NCBI GenBank assembly: GCA_016744795.1
Contig: JADGDR010000005.1
Coordinates: 1-64,000 of the forward strand
Direction of reading: 5' to 3'
DNA: 64,000 nt
From: Sulfurospirillum sp.
GTDB taxonomy: Bacteria; Campylobacterota; Campylobacteria; Campylobacterales; Sulfurospirillaceae
A program made the position numbers and the translations under genes. The first letter of the stretch is position 1, and each line of letters opens with the position of its first letter. A model generated the notes under the pieces. The model saw only the letters and a program-made list of their open reading frames with translations. It had not been told where the DNA came from and did no database searches. Below, piece by piece: positions 16,394 to 26,083 of the stretch.

Positions 16394-17986
16394 GTGATAG
16401 ACAAACTGAGTAATCAGAGTAGAATAATAATAGCAACGGTTTTATCATTTTTATTCTTCGCAACATACAACCACTTTTTCATTCCAAAAAAAGAAATTGC
16501 AACCCAACAAGAAACAAAATTAGAAAAAAGTGTAAAAACTACTGCACCAATATCTTCATCAACTCCAATAGCATCTTCTAAAGTACCAACTACAACAACA
16601 CAAAAAAAAGAAGAGATTATTGCTACAGTTATTGCTGATAAATATGAAATTAAGATAGATAGACTTGGTCGTATAAGTAAGTTCTATCTTAGAGAAAAGA
16701 AGTACAAAGATGAAAATGGTGAGAGAATTCAACTTGTTGATTCTGAACTTGCTCCATATCCTTTAGAAATTCGTTTTGCAGATGAGAGTATCAATAAGCA
16801 GGCTTTTGCTACTTCTTATACTACTAGTTCAAGTAGTATAAAAGTAGGAGCAAAAGGAACGCAAATAACTCTTACTCAATCTTTAAGTGGTTTACAAGTA
16901 CAAAAAATATTAACTTTTTACCCTGAAGGAAATTACAATTTACATGTAAAGCTAGATAGCTCAAAAGAGTATTTTATAACTCCAGGTTTTAGACCAAATG
17001 CAGCTGTTGATAAGTATACATTTCATGGTTCTTTGATAAAAGAGGCTGATGAAACACTAAGAGTTATAAAAGATGGTGATGCAGTTGGAGAAAAAGGTTC
17101 TATTGCAGCCCAATTTGCTGCCTCTTCAGATAGATACTATGCAACTATGCTTTATAATTTTGATACAGGATTAGATGTTGTTATAAGTCCAGTTCATGAA
17201 GAATCACCTCTTCTTTTTGTAAAAGGTAAGAGTGATCTTAAGCTAAGTGGTTATATTGGACCAAAAAATCATAAAGTTCTTACGTCAATAGATCCAAAAC
17301 TTACTGATGTTATTGAGTATGGTTTTTTTACTTTTATTTCACGTCCTCTTTTTAAATTACTTCATTTTTTACACTCAATGACAGGTAACTGGGGTTGGGC
17401 TATTGTTTTTATGACTTTACTTATTAGATTAGTACTATTTCCTTTGACGTACAAAGGCATGATGTCTATGAATAAGCTAAAAGCGCTATCTCCAAAGATC
17501 AAAGAGCTTCAAGCTAAGTATAAAGGTGATAAACAGAAGTTAAATACGCACATGATGGAACTTTACAAAAAGCATGGTGCAAACCCAATGGGTGGTTGTC
17601 TTCCTATACTTTTACAAATTCCTGTTTTCTTTGCAATTTATAGAGTTTTACAAAATGCAATTGAACTAAAGGGAGCTGCTTGGATTTTATGGATTCAAGA
17701 TTTAGCTATTATGGATCCTTATTATATTCTTCCTATTGCTATGGGTATTACTATGTTCTTAAACCAAAGAATTACTCCAACAAACTTTACAGATCCTATG
17801 CAAGAGAAGATTATGAAGTTTTTACCACTGATATTTACATTTTTCTTTGTAACTTTCCCAGCTGGTCTTACTCTTTACTGGTTTACAAATAACCTTTTCT
17901 CAATTGCTCAACAGTACTATGTAAACTCACTTTTTGCAAAAAACAAACCTATTGAGGTTGTAAGTACAAAAAAGGCTAAAAAATGA
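16394..17986 (+). CDS. yidC: Membrane protein insertase YidC
   Basis: 530 residues, the usual Gram-negative length. N-terminal membrane anchor (about residues 10-28), a Ser/Thr/Lys-rich linker, a periplasmic beta-rich domain (about 70-320), then the conserved insertase core of five membrane helices, with GNWGWAIVFMTLLIRLVLFP, NPMGGCLPILLQIPVFFAIY and PAGLTLYWFTNN. The functional arginine in the groove (LLIRLVLFP) is present. The start is GTG 16394 after AAAAGGGA. It overlaps jag by 4 bp (ATGA). Confidence 0.98.
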   Translation: MIDKLSNQSRIIIATVLSFLFFATYNHFFIPKKEIATQQETKLEKSVKTTAPISSSTPIASSKVPTTTTQKKEEIIATVIADKYEIKIDRLGRISKFYLREKKYKDENGERIQLVDSELAPYPLEIRFADESINKQAFATSYTTSSSSIKVGAKGTQITLTQSLSGLQVQKILTFYPEGNYNLHVKLDSSKEYFITPGFRPNAAVDKYTFHGSLIKEADETLRVIKDGDAVGEKGSIAAQFAASSDRYYATMLYNFDTGLDVVISPVHEESPLLFVKGKSDLKLSGYIGPKNHKVLTSIDPKLTDVIEYGFFTFISRPLFKLLHFLHSMTGNWGWAIVFMTLLIRLVLFPLTYKGMMSMNKLKALSPKIKELQAKYKGDKQKLNTHMMELYKKHGANPMGGCLPILLQIPVFFAIYRVLQNAIELKGAAWILWIQDLAIMDPYYILPIAMGITMFLNQRITPTNFTDPMQEKIMKFLPLIFTFFFVTFPAGLTLYWFTNNLFSIAQQYYVNSLFAKNKPIEVVSTKKAKK

Positions 17987-18900
17987 TACGTATAGAAGCT
18001 AATACTTTAGAAGAAGCATATTCAAAAGCTGCGGCAGAACTAACTTGTTCTGTGACGCAGATAACTTTTGATGTAATTCAAAATCCAAGTTCTGGGTTTT
18101 TGGGAATGTTTAAAAAAACTGCTATAGTTGAAGCAAAGCGTATTAATGAATCATCTTCTAAATCTTCACGTGATGAGCGTGAAGATAGACCTAGAAAAAG
18201 TAGAAATAGAAGAAATAGAAATAAGAAATTTGAACAACCAGCAGATGTAGAAAAAAATAAAGAGAGTAAACCTCACTCTAAAAAAAAGGCAGAAACTTCT
18301 AAAAAGCCTACAAAAAAAGTAGAAAATAAAAAAGTAGAAAATAAAAAAGAAATTTCAAAGCCTATAGAAAAAACAACTAAAAAACCTACACAAAGACCAA
18401 CGCCAAGAAGAGAGAATTCTAAGCCAAAAGTAGAAGTAGGTATAGCTGTTATTGAAATAAAAAAAGACATTAATGCTCTTTTTGCTCATAGCTGTTTTGA
18501 ACTTAATGAGATAAAAGTAGAAGTATTTAGTGAAGATACTGTTTTAATTGAGTTTGGTGGTGAAGATGCTGCTCTTCTTATAGGTAAAGAGGGTTATAGA
18601 TATAAATCACTCTCATATTTACTATATAACTGGATAAATATAAAATATAATTTAAATGTTCGTTTAGAAATAGCTGAATTTTTAAAGAACCAAGAAGAGA
18701 TGATAGCTAAGTATCTTGTTGGTGTAATTGAGCGTATCAACAATACTGGACGTGCTCAGACAAAAATTTTAGATGGTGTTTTAGTAAAAATTGCTCTTGA
18801 AGCTTTAAGAACTGAATTTCCTGATAAATATGTTGGTATAAAATCTGGTCGTGAAGGCGGTAGATTTATCGTTATTAACGATTTTAATAGAAAGAAATAA
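17983..18900 (+). CDS. jag: Jag/KhpB-type RNA-binding protein (Jag_N-KH-R3H)
   Basis: 305 residues. Residues 1-50 form a Jag_N domain (NTLEEAYSKAAAEL, GFLGMFKK). Residues 55-155 are a low-complexity Lys/Arg/Glu linker containing a tandem 15-bp DNA repeat (KVENK twice). The C-terminus has a KH domain (LIGKEGYRYKSLSYL) and an R3H domain (EALRTEFPDKYVGIKSGREGGRFIVI). The family binds RNA and pairs with yidC in many bacteria. It overlaps yidC by 4 bp and mnmE by 1 bp (TAATG), so the operon is translationally coupled. Confidence 0.95.
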   Translation: MIRIEANTLEEAYSKAAAELTCSVTQITFDVIQNPSSGFLGMFKKTAIVEAKRINESSSKSSRDEREDRPRKSRNRRNRNKKFEQPADVEKNKESKPHSKKKAETSKKPTKKVENKKVENKKEISKPIEKTTKKPTQRPTPRRENSKPKVEVGIAVIEIKKDINALFAHSCFELNEIKVEVFSEDTVLIEFGGEDAALLIGKEGYRYKSLSYLLYNWINIKYNLNVRLEIAEFLKNQEEMIAKYLVGVIERINNTGRAQTKILDGVLVKIALEALRTEFPDKYVGIKSGREGGRFIVINDFNRKK

Positions 18901-20234
18901 TGGACACAATTGCAGCTATTGCAACAAGTCATGGAATTGGATCAATTGCGGTCATACGTTTAAGTGGTCCAGATTCTCTTGATATTGCTAAAAAACTCTC
19001 AAAAAAAGATAACTTTACTCCAAGACATGCATCATTAAGCTCTCTTTATAATTTAAATGATGAGTTGATAGATGAATCCCTAGTTATATACTTTAAAGCA
19101 CCTCGTTCGTTTACTGCTGAAGATGTCATTGAATTTCAATGCCATGGTGGTATAGTTGTAGCAGACATGATACTCAATGAAGTTTTAAAACATGGTGCTA
19201 GACTGGCTGAACCTGGTGAGTTCTCAAAACGTGCATTTCTTAATGGTCGTATTGATTTAAGCGAAGCAGAAGCTATAGCAAAATTAATAGAAACAAGAAG
19301 CGTTGATGCAGCTAAAATTTTAACTCGTCAAATGAAAGGTGAAGTTAAAGAGTTTGTTGAGAGTGTCCGTGAAAATCTTGTAGAAGTTTTAGCTTTTGTA
19401 GAAGTAAATATTGATTATGCAGAAGAAGATTTGCCGCAAGATTTGATGAATCAGATAAAAAATAAATTAGATGTCTTAAGGATTGAGCTTAAAAAAACTT
19501 ATGAGAGTTCAAAAAGAAGAGAAGGGATTATAGAAGGTTTTAAAGTTTCAATTGTTGGAAAACCAAATGTAGGTAAAAGCTCATTATTAAATTCTCTTTT
19601 AAATTATGATAGAGCTATTATAAGTGATATAGCAGGAACTACAAGAGATACTATAGAAGAAGATATACGTATTGGTTCGCATCTTATCAAAATAGTAGAT
19701 ACTGCTGGAATACGTGAAGCAAATGATACCATTGAACAAATAGGCATAGAACGCTCTAAAAAAGCTATAGATGAGTCAGATATAGTTATAGCTATGTTTG
19801 ATAACTCAAGAGAGTTTGATGAAGAAGACAGACAGATACTTGAAATGTTAAATTCTTATGATGAAAAAGATATTTTACATGTAATAAACAAAAGTGATTT
19901 GAGTACAAAATTAGATTCTAGTGCTTTACATGTAGATGTCATAAAATTAAATTGTTTTGAACATGCTGATAATATTGTTTTAGAGATAGAAAAAATACTT
20001 GATAAGAGTTCACTTGATGATGCTCTTTTACTCACCTCAAAACGTCAGATGGAAGCTGTTAAAACTACCTATGAAAGTATAGAAATGAGTGTTGAACTGC
20101 TTAGTGAAGGAGAGCTAGAACTATTTGCCTTTAACTTAAATGAGGCAATTATGAGCATATCTGCAATCTCTAGAGGTTTTGATAGGGTTGAAATACTTGA
20201 CAAAATGTTTGGAAGTTTTTGTCTAGGTAAGTAG
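18900..20234 (+). CDS. mnmE: tRNA uridine-34 modification GTPase MnmE
   Basis: 444 residues. N-terminal folate-binding domain (GSIAVIRLSG, FQCHGGIVV, EPGEFSKRAFLNGRIDLSEAEA), helical domain, and a Ras-like G domain inserted around residues 215-375: GKPNVGKSS (P-loop), DIAGTTRDT, DTAGIRE, NKSD. The C-terminal CLGK is the catalytic C-x-G-K motif. With MnmG it makes 5-carboxymethylaminomethyl uridine at the tRNA wobble position. It is the last gene of the rpmH block and converges with the next gene. Confidence 0.98.
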   Translation: MDTIAAIATSHGIGSIAVIRLSGPDSLDIAKKLSKKDNFTPRHASLSSLYNLNDELIDESLVIYFKAPRSFTAEDVIEFQCHGGIVVADMILNEVLKHGARLAEPGEFSKRAFLNGRIDLSEAEAIAKLIETRSVDAAKILTRQMKGEVKEFVESVRENLVEVLAFVEVNIDYAEEDLPQDLMNQIKNKLDVLRIELKKTYESSKRREGIIEGFKVSIVGKPNVGKSSLLNSLLNYDRAIISDIAGTTRDTIEEDIRIGSHLIKIVDTAGIREANDTIEQIGIERSKKAIDESDIVIAMFDNSREFDEEDRQILEMLNSYDEKDILHVINKSDLSTKLDSSALHVDVIKLNCFEHADNIVLEIEKILDKSSLDDALLLTSKRQMEAVKTTYESIEMSVELLSEGELELFAFNLNEAIMSISAISRGFDRVEILDKMFGSFCLGK

Positions 20235-20238
20235 AATT

Positions 20239-20718
20239 TTATTCTATCTTTATTAAGTTCTTGTCGTGTAGAGATATTAGTAAAAGTTCATGTTTATTAT
20301 TAACTTTAAATTCTCCAAACTTAACATTTTCGTATAATTTGCCAGTGCCTTCTTGAAAAAAGAATGCATTTGTAGCAAATTTTACTTTTCCAGAACGTAT
20401 TCTATATTGTATTAGTAGTTGATTCTTTTTAAGTTTTTGATTATTATATATTGAAACAAATGAAGCTACTCTTTTATTGTTAAGAGTTACTACAACAAAA
20501 CCATCACTTTTAGTTAGTAGAAAATTTTTAGATATTAATTTAGATATTTCAAAGTTTAATGCCATATAGTCTCCTTGCATTAAAGAACGTGGATCAACAG
20601 GATGTAGTCTTAAAAATACTGATTGACCATTTTTAATGTGATTTTCACGCTGGTAGATGCTGAAATTAGATAATCCTAATGCCACTACTAAGGTAATTAA
20701 AACAATAATTTTACGCAT
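20239..20718 (-). CDS. GDYXXLXY-family protein
   Basis: 159 residues with a signal-anchor (about residues 4-20) and the naming motif as GDYMALNF at about residues 49-56, preceded by RLHPVDPRSLMQ. The family is uncharacterised and usually sits beside DUF4401 and DUF2157 genes, exactly as here. It overlaps the upstream DUF4401 gene by 8 bp. It is probably a periplasmic, membrane-anchored domain. Function unknown. Confidence 0.9.
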   Translation of the reverse strand: MRKIIVLITLVVALGLSNFSIYQRENHIKNGQSVFLRLHPVDPRSLMQGDYMALNFEISKLISKNFLLTKSDGFVVVTLNNKRVASFVSIYNNQKLKKNQLLIQYRIRSGKVKFATNAFFFQEGTGKLYENVKFGEFKVNNKHELLLISLHDKNLIKIE

Positions 20719-21730
20719 ATTCTTCTCTTTTTAGTTTTTTTATGTAAATATGTAGAACTGATGTTAATATTAAAATAACTAAAGCAAAAATAAGCAATAA
20801 TTTTGATTTTGATAAAAAATCAATATTGCTTATATAATAATAAGTCCATAAGTTATTTAACATACCCAATATTCCAAAAGTCATTAAAATTTTATTTTTT
20901 CTAAAAAATGCTAATAAGATAACAATAAATGGCTCTGCTATGCTGATGCCTGTAGGCTGAGTAAAATAGAATAGAAAAGCACCTATTAGTATAAAAATAC
21001 TAATATTAACTTTAAATTTATATTTTACACAAAACACAAATATTGTTAAAAGTCCCATAGTATAGTAAGTAAATATTGAAAGATAATTAGGTATTACAAA
21101 TCCAAAAGTAGATTTAGTTATCATTAGAGTTTTTTCTATTATTATCCCATTGTTGCTTGTAACAAAAAGTATAAAAATCACTAGTGCATAAGCAAAAATT
21201 TGTTTATGATGAGTATATTTTGAATCTTTATACTCATATAGCCAAAACCATGTTAACCGAAGAAATAAAATAGAAGTATATAAAAATACTATATTAAAAT
21301 ATATGCAAAAATAGTAACCACTTGATAAAATAAGAAATGCTGATATGAAACGATGAATTGATGATGAAATTAAAAAAAATAGTATAGAATATACTAACAT
21401 AATTAGAAGACCATTATTATGGTTTTCTAGATTTAATTTTAATAAAAGTGCAGTTACTAAAATAGCGCCACCGGTGAGAGTAAATGTTAAAATAAAATAT
21501 TTTGCAAAATTTGTATTTTCTTTACTGCTAGTAAAATAAGAGAAAGCTATAAATATTATACCAATTAACATCATGGCTGAATTACTATTTAGAATATCCG
21601 TAAAAGAAACATATGTTAATAATAGGAGAAATATAGCAGATAATATCCCTCCTATAGCATAAAAAATATTTATAAACCAATAGCTATCATTTGAATCATT
21701 ATTTGTAATTATCTCTGAAATAGTTTTCAT
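20711..21730 (-). CDS. DUF4401-type polytopic membrane protein
   Basis: 339 residues with about ten hydrophobic helices and a short acidic N-terminus; almost no loops. Context and topology match the DUF4401 family, which is encoded between DUF2157 and GDYXXLXY proteins. No catalytic motif is visible. It overlaps the DUF2157 gene by 4 bp and the GDYXXLXY gene by 8 bp. Assignment to DUF4401 is by context and general appearance rather than a diagnostic motif. Confidence 0.75.
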   Translation of the reverse strand: MKTISEIITNNDSNDSYWFINIFYAIGGILSAIFLLLLTYVSFTDILNSNSAMMLIGIIFIAFSYFTSSKENTNFAKYFILTFTLTGGAILVTALLLKLNLENHNNGLLIMLVYSILFFLISSSIHRFISAFLILSSGYYFCIYFNIVFLYTSILFLRLTWFWLYEYKDSKYTHHKQIFAYALVIFILFVTSNNGIIIEKTLMITKSTFGFVIPNYLSIFTYYTMGLLTIFVFCVKYKFKVNISIFILIGAFLFYFTQPTGISIAEPFIVILLAFFRKNKILMTFGILGMLNNLWTYYYISNIDFLSKSKLLLIFALVILILTSVLHIYIKKLKREEYA

Positions 21731-22605
21731 TCAAATTCCTTTTTTAGTTTTTTTATCCAAGTAGTAGTTGCCATTGTTGAAATCATGGTTACAATTGTCA
21801 TAAAAAAGAACATTAATATACTTTTTGATAGTTTTGCCATAATTATAATTTTGAATGAAAGATTAAATATAAATAAAAATAGAGATAAGCTGTATAATGA
21901 CATTATGTATATATCAAGTTTTTTAATTCGATATATATAGTAGATTATTCCCAAAATAATAGCATATAAGGCAACGTAAGACCATTCATTATTGTATAGA
22001 TTAGTAATAACTAAAAAAGTTAAAGATGAAAAACTAAAAAATGATAAAATTCGTATAATTAGGGTTTTTTTGAAAGAAAGATAAAATTTTGTTAAAAAAC
22101 TCCATGCAATCCATAATAAGGTGTTAAGAGCAAATAGTATTAATAAAGAACTCTCTTTTGTTGCTAAAAGCATAAAAATATTAAGATGAAGTTTTTGATA
22201 GTATAGTATGGAAGATATGTTTAGTAGTAGAATCCAAAGAATCCATAATCCTGAAAAATTTGCAGAAAAAACCCAAGGAGTTATTAATAGCGCCCAAATA
22301 GCAAAAAGTTGCCATGGGTCAGCACCTGTTTGATATGTTTGTCCTATTAGTGCTAAAAGTATCCCTAAGGTAACGCTAGAGGAAGTTAATATAACTTTTT
22401 GTGCTATTTTATATTTATCTGAAAACAGATAAAGTAAAACTGTACTAACCATGATAGCTTCAATGATTAAAAATTTGAAAAATCTACCTAATTCATTCCA
22501 GTTGTAAGCTGTAAAAAAGAGTAGTGCAAGCATTAAAGATATAGATCCTATCCAAATTAAAAGCATTCTTAAAAAAACTAAAAAATCATAACGATTCATA
22601 TTCAT
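21727..22605 (-). CDS. DUF2157-type polytopic membrane protein
   Basis: About 292 residues, about ten membrane helices. The segment LLFFTAYNWNELGRF followed by GQTYQTGADPWQLFAIWA is the DUF2157 hallmark (a WN...LGRF region and a G-x-x-Y/F-x-x-GAD loop). I place the start at ATG 22605, which has AAGGA 6 bp upstream; a longer frame reaches 22641 without a ribosome site. First gene of the three-gene overlapping operon. Function unknown. Confidence 0.85.
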   Translation of the reverse strand: MNMNRYDFLVFLRMLLIWIGSISLMLALLFFTAYNWNELGRFFKFLIIEAIMVSTVLLYLFSDKYKIAQKVILTSSSVTLGILLALIGQTYQTGADPWQLFAIWALLITPWVFSANFSGLWILWILLLNISSILYYQKLHLNIFMLLATKESSLLILFALNTLLWIAWSFLTKFYLSFKKTLIIRILSFFSFSSLTFLVITNLYNNEWSYVALYAIILGIIYYIYRIKKLDIYIMSLYSLSLFLFIFNLSFKIIIMAKLSKSILMFFFMTIVTMISTMATTTWIKKLKKEFE

Positions 22606-22719
22606 GTAGTTTCCTTTATGAAAAAATAAAGTATAGCACACTAATTATTAATATACTTTAATTTTACTTGAAAAGAATAGGGTGTTTTATTGTATTTAGT
22701 GTTACATGTAAATAAGTAT

Positions 22720-24351
22720 TTAAATAACAATTCCTCTTATCATAAAGTAGATTGCTGCTGAAAGAAGTGCTGCTGCTGGGACTGTTATTATCCATGCTGC
22801 TACAATTTTTTTAATGGCATCTCTTTTTACGTATTGTACTTTTTTATGAGTTTTTAACTGTTTTTTAGCCTCTTTAACTGCTGATGATTCTTCTTCTAAA
22901 AGTGAATATAAAGTAGCAATTCGTTGATAATTTTTTTTCTTTTTATTTTCAATTTTTTCAATTTTCTTTAATTCTCTAGCATGTGCTTTTAAAGTATTTT
23001 TCTTTTCTATTAACCTTCTTTTGTCATCCTCAATTTCATCTAAAAAGCTTGTTTTATCAAGATATTCTCTTAGAAATCCAACACCAAAAATACCACCAAT
23101 AGCAATATGAGTTGAACTTACAGGCAGACCTAGTTGAGAAGCTATGATAACTGTAACAGAAGCTGCCATAGCAATAGAAAATGCTCTCATTTGGTCTAGT
23201 TCAGTTATTTCTGAACCTACTGTTTTTATTAGTTTTGGACCATAAAGGGCAAGACCAATAGCAATACCAATAGCTCCAACTGCCATAACCCAAAGAGGAA
23301 TACCTGTTTGTGATGATATGCCCCCTGTCATAACAGCGTCACTTATAGCTGCTAGTGGTCCAATAGCATTTGCAACATCATTGGCACCATGAGCAAAACT
23401 AAGTAGGGCTGCTGAAAAGATAAGAGGAACTGTAAAGAGAATATTTACTCCGTCTCTACTGTTTTCTATGTTATTAGTTCTTTTTTTAATTCTTTTTTTA
23501 ACAACAATATATACGATAATAGCTACTACAAGACCCATGAGGGATGCTGTTAAAAATGTAGGTTCATTAGTATTTGGTAAAAAGGTAAATATATTTACGA
23601 TAGTAGGCCAGAGTGTTTTAAGTCCTTTTAGTGTTAGGTAGGTTATAAAAGCCCAAGACATGAGAGAAACAAAAATAGGAACCCATTTTATAGCTGCTTC
23701 TATTTTATTTTTTTTATAGACAATAGTTCTTTTTATTGCGAATAAAAATATAGCGGCAATAATACCACCTAAAATTGGTGAGATAACCCATGAAAGAGCT
23801 ATTTTTGCCATAGTGCCCCAAGATACTATGCTAAAACCAGCTGCCGCAATTCCAGCGCCCATAACACCACCAACTATAGAGTGTGTTGTAGATACGGGAG
23901 CTTTTACCATAGTAGCAAAGTTAAGCCATAGAGCAGCTGCTAAAAGTGCAGCCATCATAGCCCAGATAAAGGAGTCAGTGTTTCCACCAAAAGCTGCTAT
24001 GTCGATGATTCCTTTTTTAATGGTTTTTACAACATCACCACCAGCAATTAATGCTCCAGCTGCTTCAAAAACAGCAGCTATAACTATAGCACCACCCATT
24101 GTAAGTGCTTTAGATCCAACAGCTGGTCCTACATTATTTGCTACATCATTTGCACCAATATTCATAGCCATATATGCACCAAAAAGTGCTGCAATTGCTA
24201 AGAAAATATTGTTTGGAATACCTTCGGAGTTTATATAGTTATATATCAATACTGCAACCATAAATAAAAGAGCAAATCCTAGTCTTCTAAAGTCTATACT
24301 ACTACCTTTTATTGCCTCACTTTCCATTTTTTTTATAGTAGAAATTTCCAT
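22720..24351 (-). CDS. pit: PiT-family inorganic phosphate transporter (first copy)
   Basis: 543 residues. Both halves of the internally duplicated PiT fold are present, each with its signature: GANDVANNVGPAVG (about residue 66) and GANDVANAIGPLAA (about 321), plus the paired STTHSIVGG and SSTHIAIGG motifs. It imports phosphate with H+ or a metal-phosphate complex. Between helices near the C-terminus is a highly charged, probably coiled-coil cytoplasmic segment (about residues 430-510, Lys/Glu-rich) before the last helix. A second Pit gene lies 85 bp upstream in the same orientation. Confidence 0.94.
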   Translation of the reverse strand: MEISTIKKMESEAIKGSSIDFRRLGFALLFMVAVLIYNYINSEGIPNNIFLAIAALFGAYMAMNIGANDVANNVGPAVGSKALTMGGAIVIAAVFEAAGALIAGGDVVKTIKKGIIDIAAFGGNTDSFIWAMMAALLAAALWLNFATMVKAPVSTTHSIVGGVMGAGIAAAGFSIVSWGTMAKIALSWVISPILGGIIAAIFLFAIKRTIVYKKNKIEAAIKWVPIFVSLMSWAFITYLTLKGLKTLWPTIVNIFTFLPNTNEPTFLTASLMGLVVAIIVYIVVKKRIKKRTNNIENSRDGVNILFTVPLIFSAALLSFAHGANDVANAIGPLAAISDAVMTGGISSQTGIPLWVMAVGAIGIAIGLALYGPKLIKTVGSEITELDQMRAFSIAMAASVTVIIASQLGLPVSSTHIAIGGIFGVGFLREYLDKTSFLDEIEDDKRRLIEKKNTLKAHARELKKIEKIENKKKKNYQRIATLYSLLEEESSAVKEAKKQLKTHKKVQYVKRDAIKKIVAAWIITVPAAALLSAAIYFMIRGIVI

Positions 24352-24436
24352 ATATAATAATCCTTATTTTAATGGAGGGATTATACTATGAAAAACTTAA
24401 AAAAGTTATTATTTTTTTCTTATTAAAAAGAAAATT

Positions 24437-25978
24437 TTATAATCCCATAAAGACTTTTAATATAAAGAAAAATATAGCTGAAGAGATAGCCGCTATTGGT
24501 AGAGTTATTATCCATGCTAGGGCTATTGGCTTCATTAAATCCCAATTTGCATCTTTGTTTAATATTCCTATTCCTATGACCGCACCTATGAGTATATGAG
24601 TTGAAGATACTGGTATACCCATCTTAGTTGCCATTAATATAACTGTGCTTGCTCCAAGTTCCGCTGCAAACCCAGTTATGGGGGAAATTTCAGCCAGTTT
24701 AGTTCCCACAGTTTGAATAACCTCTTTACCTAAAAACCAAAGACCTACAATGAGAGATACACCAAAAGTTGCCATAGCGACAAGTGGTACTGGTGCATGA
24801 GTATTTATAACTCCTGTTTTTAAAACATCAAGTATGGCAGCAAAAGGTCCAATAGCATTTGCTATATCATTTGCTCCATGACTAAAAGCAAATGCAGAAG
24901 CTGTAAAAATTTGTAACCAAGAAAAAATTCTTGTTGTTGATTTATGTACATCATTTTTTGACATTAAATTTACTATAGCAAAACTAATTAAGTATGCAGT
25001 AGTTGCAATTACAAAAATAATCCAAATAGTTTCTATGGTACTAACGTTCATTTCAAGGTGCTTTAAGCCTTTAAAAAGAAGCATACCTGATATAATAGCG
25101 GCTGCAAAACCACCTACTAAAGGAATATTGGTTTTTAAAAATATAAAAGTATCTATACTCTTTTCTACATTTTTAAGTTCTTTAATTTTTTTTTGATAAT
25201 CGCTTGATGTTTGGGTCTCATCATCGTCATCACTAAATGCAAGTTTTGATAACTCTTGTATCTGCTGTTCTTTTGACATGTTTTTTAGAGTTATTTTATA
25301 TGCTTCTTTTAAAGTTTTTCTTCTTCCTTTAGCTCTGCCGAGTTTTGCAATAGCTCTTTTACTTGGTGTTAAAATAGTTTTTTTAATAAAATAATAAATA
25401 ATATAAGATAAAATACCACCTAAGAGAGGTGATACAAGCCAGCTGATTGCAATTTCTCCTATTTTGCTCCAGTTTACCATAGACATTACATTATCGCCTG
25501 TAGTTATAACAAAACCTAAGGATATACTTCCACCAACAATACCACCAACAATAGAGTGGGTAGTTGAGACTGGTAATCCTTTTTTTGAAGCTATAAGTAA
25601 CCATAAACCAGCACTTAAAAGAGAAGACATCATTACTAAAACAAAGAGCATGGGGTCAAAATCAATAGTAGGAATTTTTACTATACTTTTTCTAATAGTA
25701 TTTGTTACTTCTCCACCAGCGAAGATAGCACCACTTAGTTCAAATATAGCAGCAATTACAAGAGCTTGTTTTATAGTTATGGTTTTAGCACCAACACTCG
25801 TACCAAAGGAGTTAGCAACATCATTTCCACCTATATTGAAAGCCATAAATATTCCAAAAGCAGAAGCTATGGAAAATAGTATGAAATGGTGAGAAGGAAT
25901 AAAGTCAAAACCCCAGATGTAAAAACCAATAGTAGTTATGGCAAATACACTAAAAGCGATAATATTGTCTTTATTCAT
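24437..25978 (-). CDS. pit: PiT-family inorganic phosphate transporter (second copy)
   Basis: 513 residues, paralogous to the gene downstream. Signatures: GGNDVANSFGTSVG near residue 51, STTHSIVGG, GANDIANAIGPFAA near 370, SSTHILIGA. A cytoplasmic loop in the middle (about residues 205-275) is basic then acidic (DDDDETQ) and probably coiled-coil. The charged insert is therefore at a different place from the one in the other copy. No PhoU homologue is adjacent. Gene pairs of this kind may differ in affinity or ion coupling; that is inference. Confidence 0.93.
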   Translation of the reverse strand: MNKDNIIAFSVFAITTIGFYIWGFDFIPSHHFILFSIASAFGIFMAFNIGGNDVANSFGTSVGAKTITIKQALVIAAIFELSGAIFAGGEVTNTIRKSIVKIPTIDFDPMLFVLVMMSSLLSAGLWLLIASKKGLPVSTTHSIVGGIVGGSISLGFVITTGDNVMSMVNWSKIGEIAISWLVSPLLGGILSYIIYYFIKKTILTPSKRAIAKLGRAKGRRKTLKEAYKITLKNMSKEQQIQELSKLAFSDDDDETQTSSDYQKKIKELKNVEKSIDTFIFLKTNIPLVGGFAAAIISGMLLFKGLKHLEMNVSTIETIWIIFVIATTAYLISFAIVNLMSKNDVHKSTTRIFSWLQIFTASAFAFSHGANDIANAIGPFAAILDVLKTGVINTHAPVPLVAMATFGVSLIVGLWFLGKEVIQTVGTKLAEISPITGFAAELGASTVILMATKMGIPVSSTHILIGAVIGIGILNKDANWDLMKPIALAWIITLPIAAISSAIFFFILKVFMGL

Positions 25979-26048
25979 AACTATCCTTATATAATATAAT
26001 TGTTGTTTAAATTATCTCATAAGTAAGCTAAGATTTATCTTGTTTTTC

Positions 26049-26073
26049 AAAGGGAGTTTTTTTAAACTCCTTT
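26049..26073 (-). terminator. Hairpin downstream of the HisG C-terminal-like gene
   Basis: A perfect 7-bp stem (GGAGTTT/AAACTCC) with a T4 loop, extended by near-matched AAA/TTT ends. It lies 11 bp after the stop of the minus-strand gene at 26084 and 70 bp before the second Pit gene. A TACATGTA copy abuts its base at 26073-26080. Confidence 0.6.
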
Positions 26074-26083
26074 ACATGTAAAA

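Noticed and set aside
23813-24238. 141-codon plus-strand ORF
   Set aside because: Mirror of the repetitive Ala/Gly codons of the first Pit gene; no independent signals. The similar one at 25464-25892 was rejected for the same reason.
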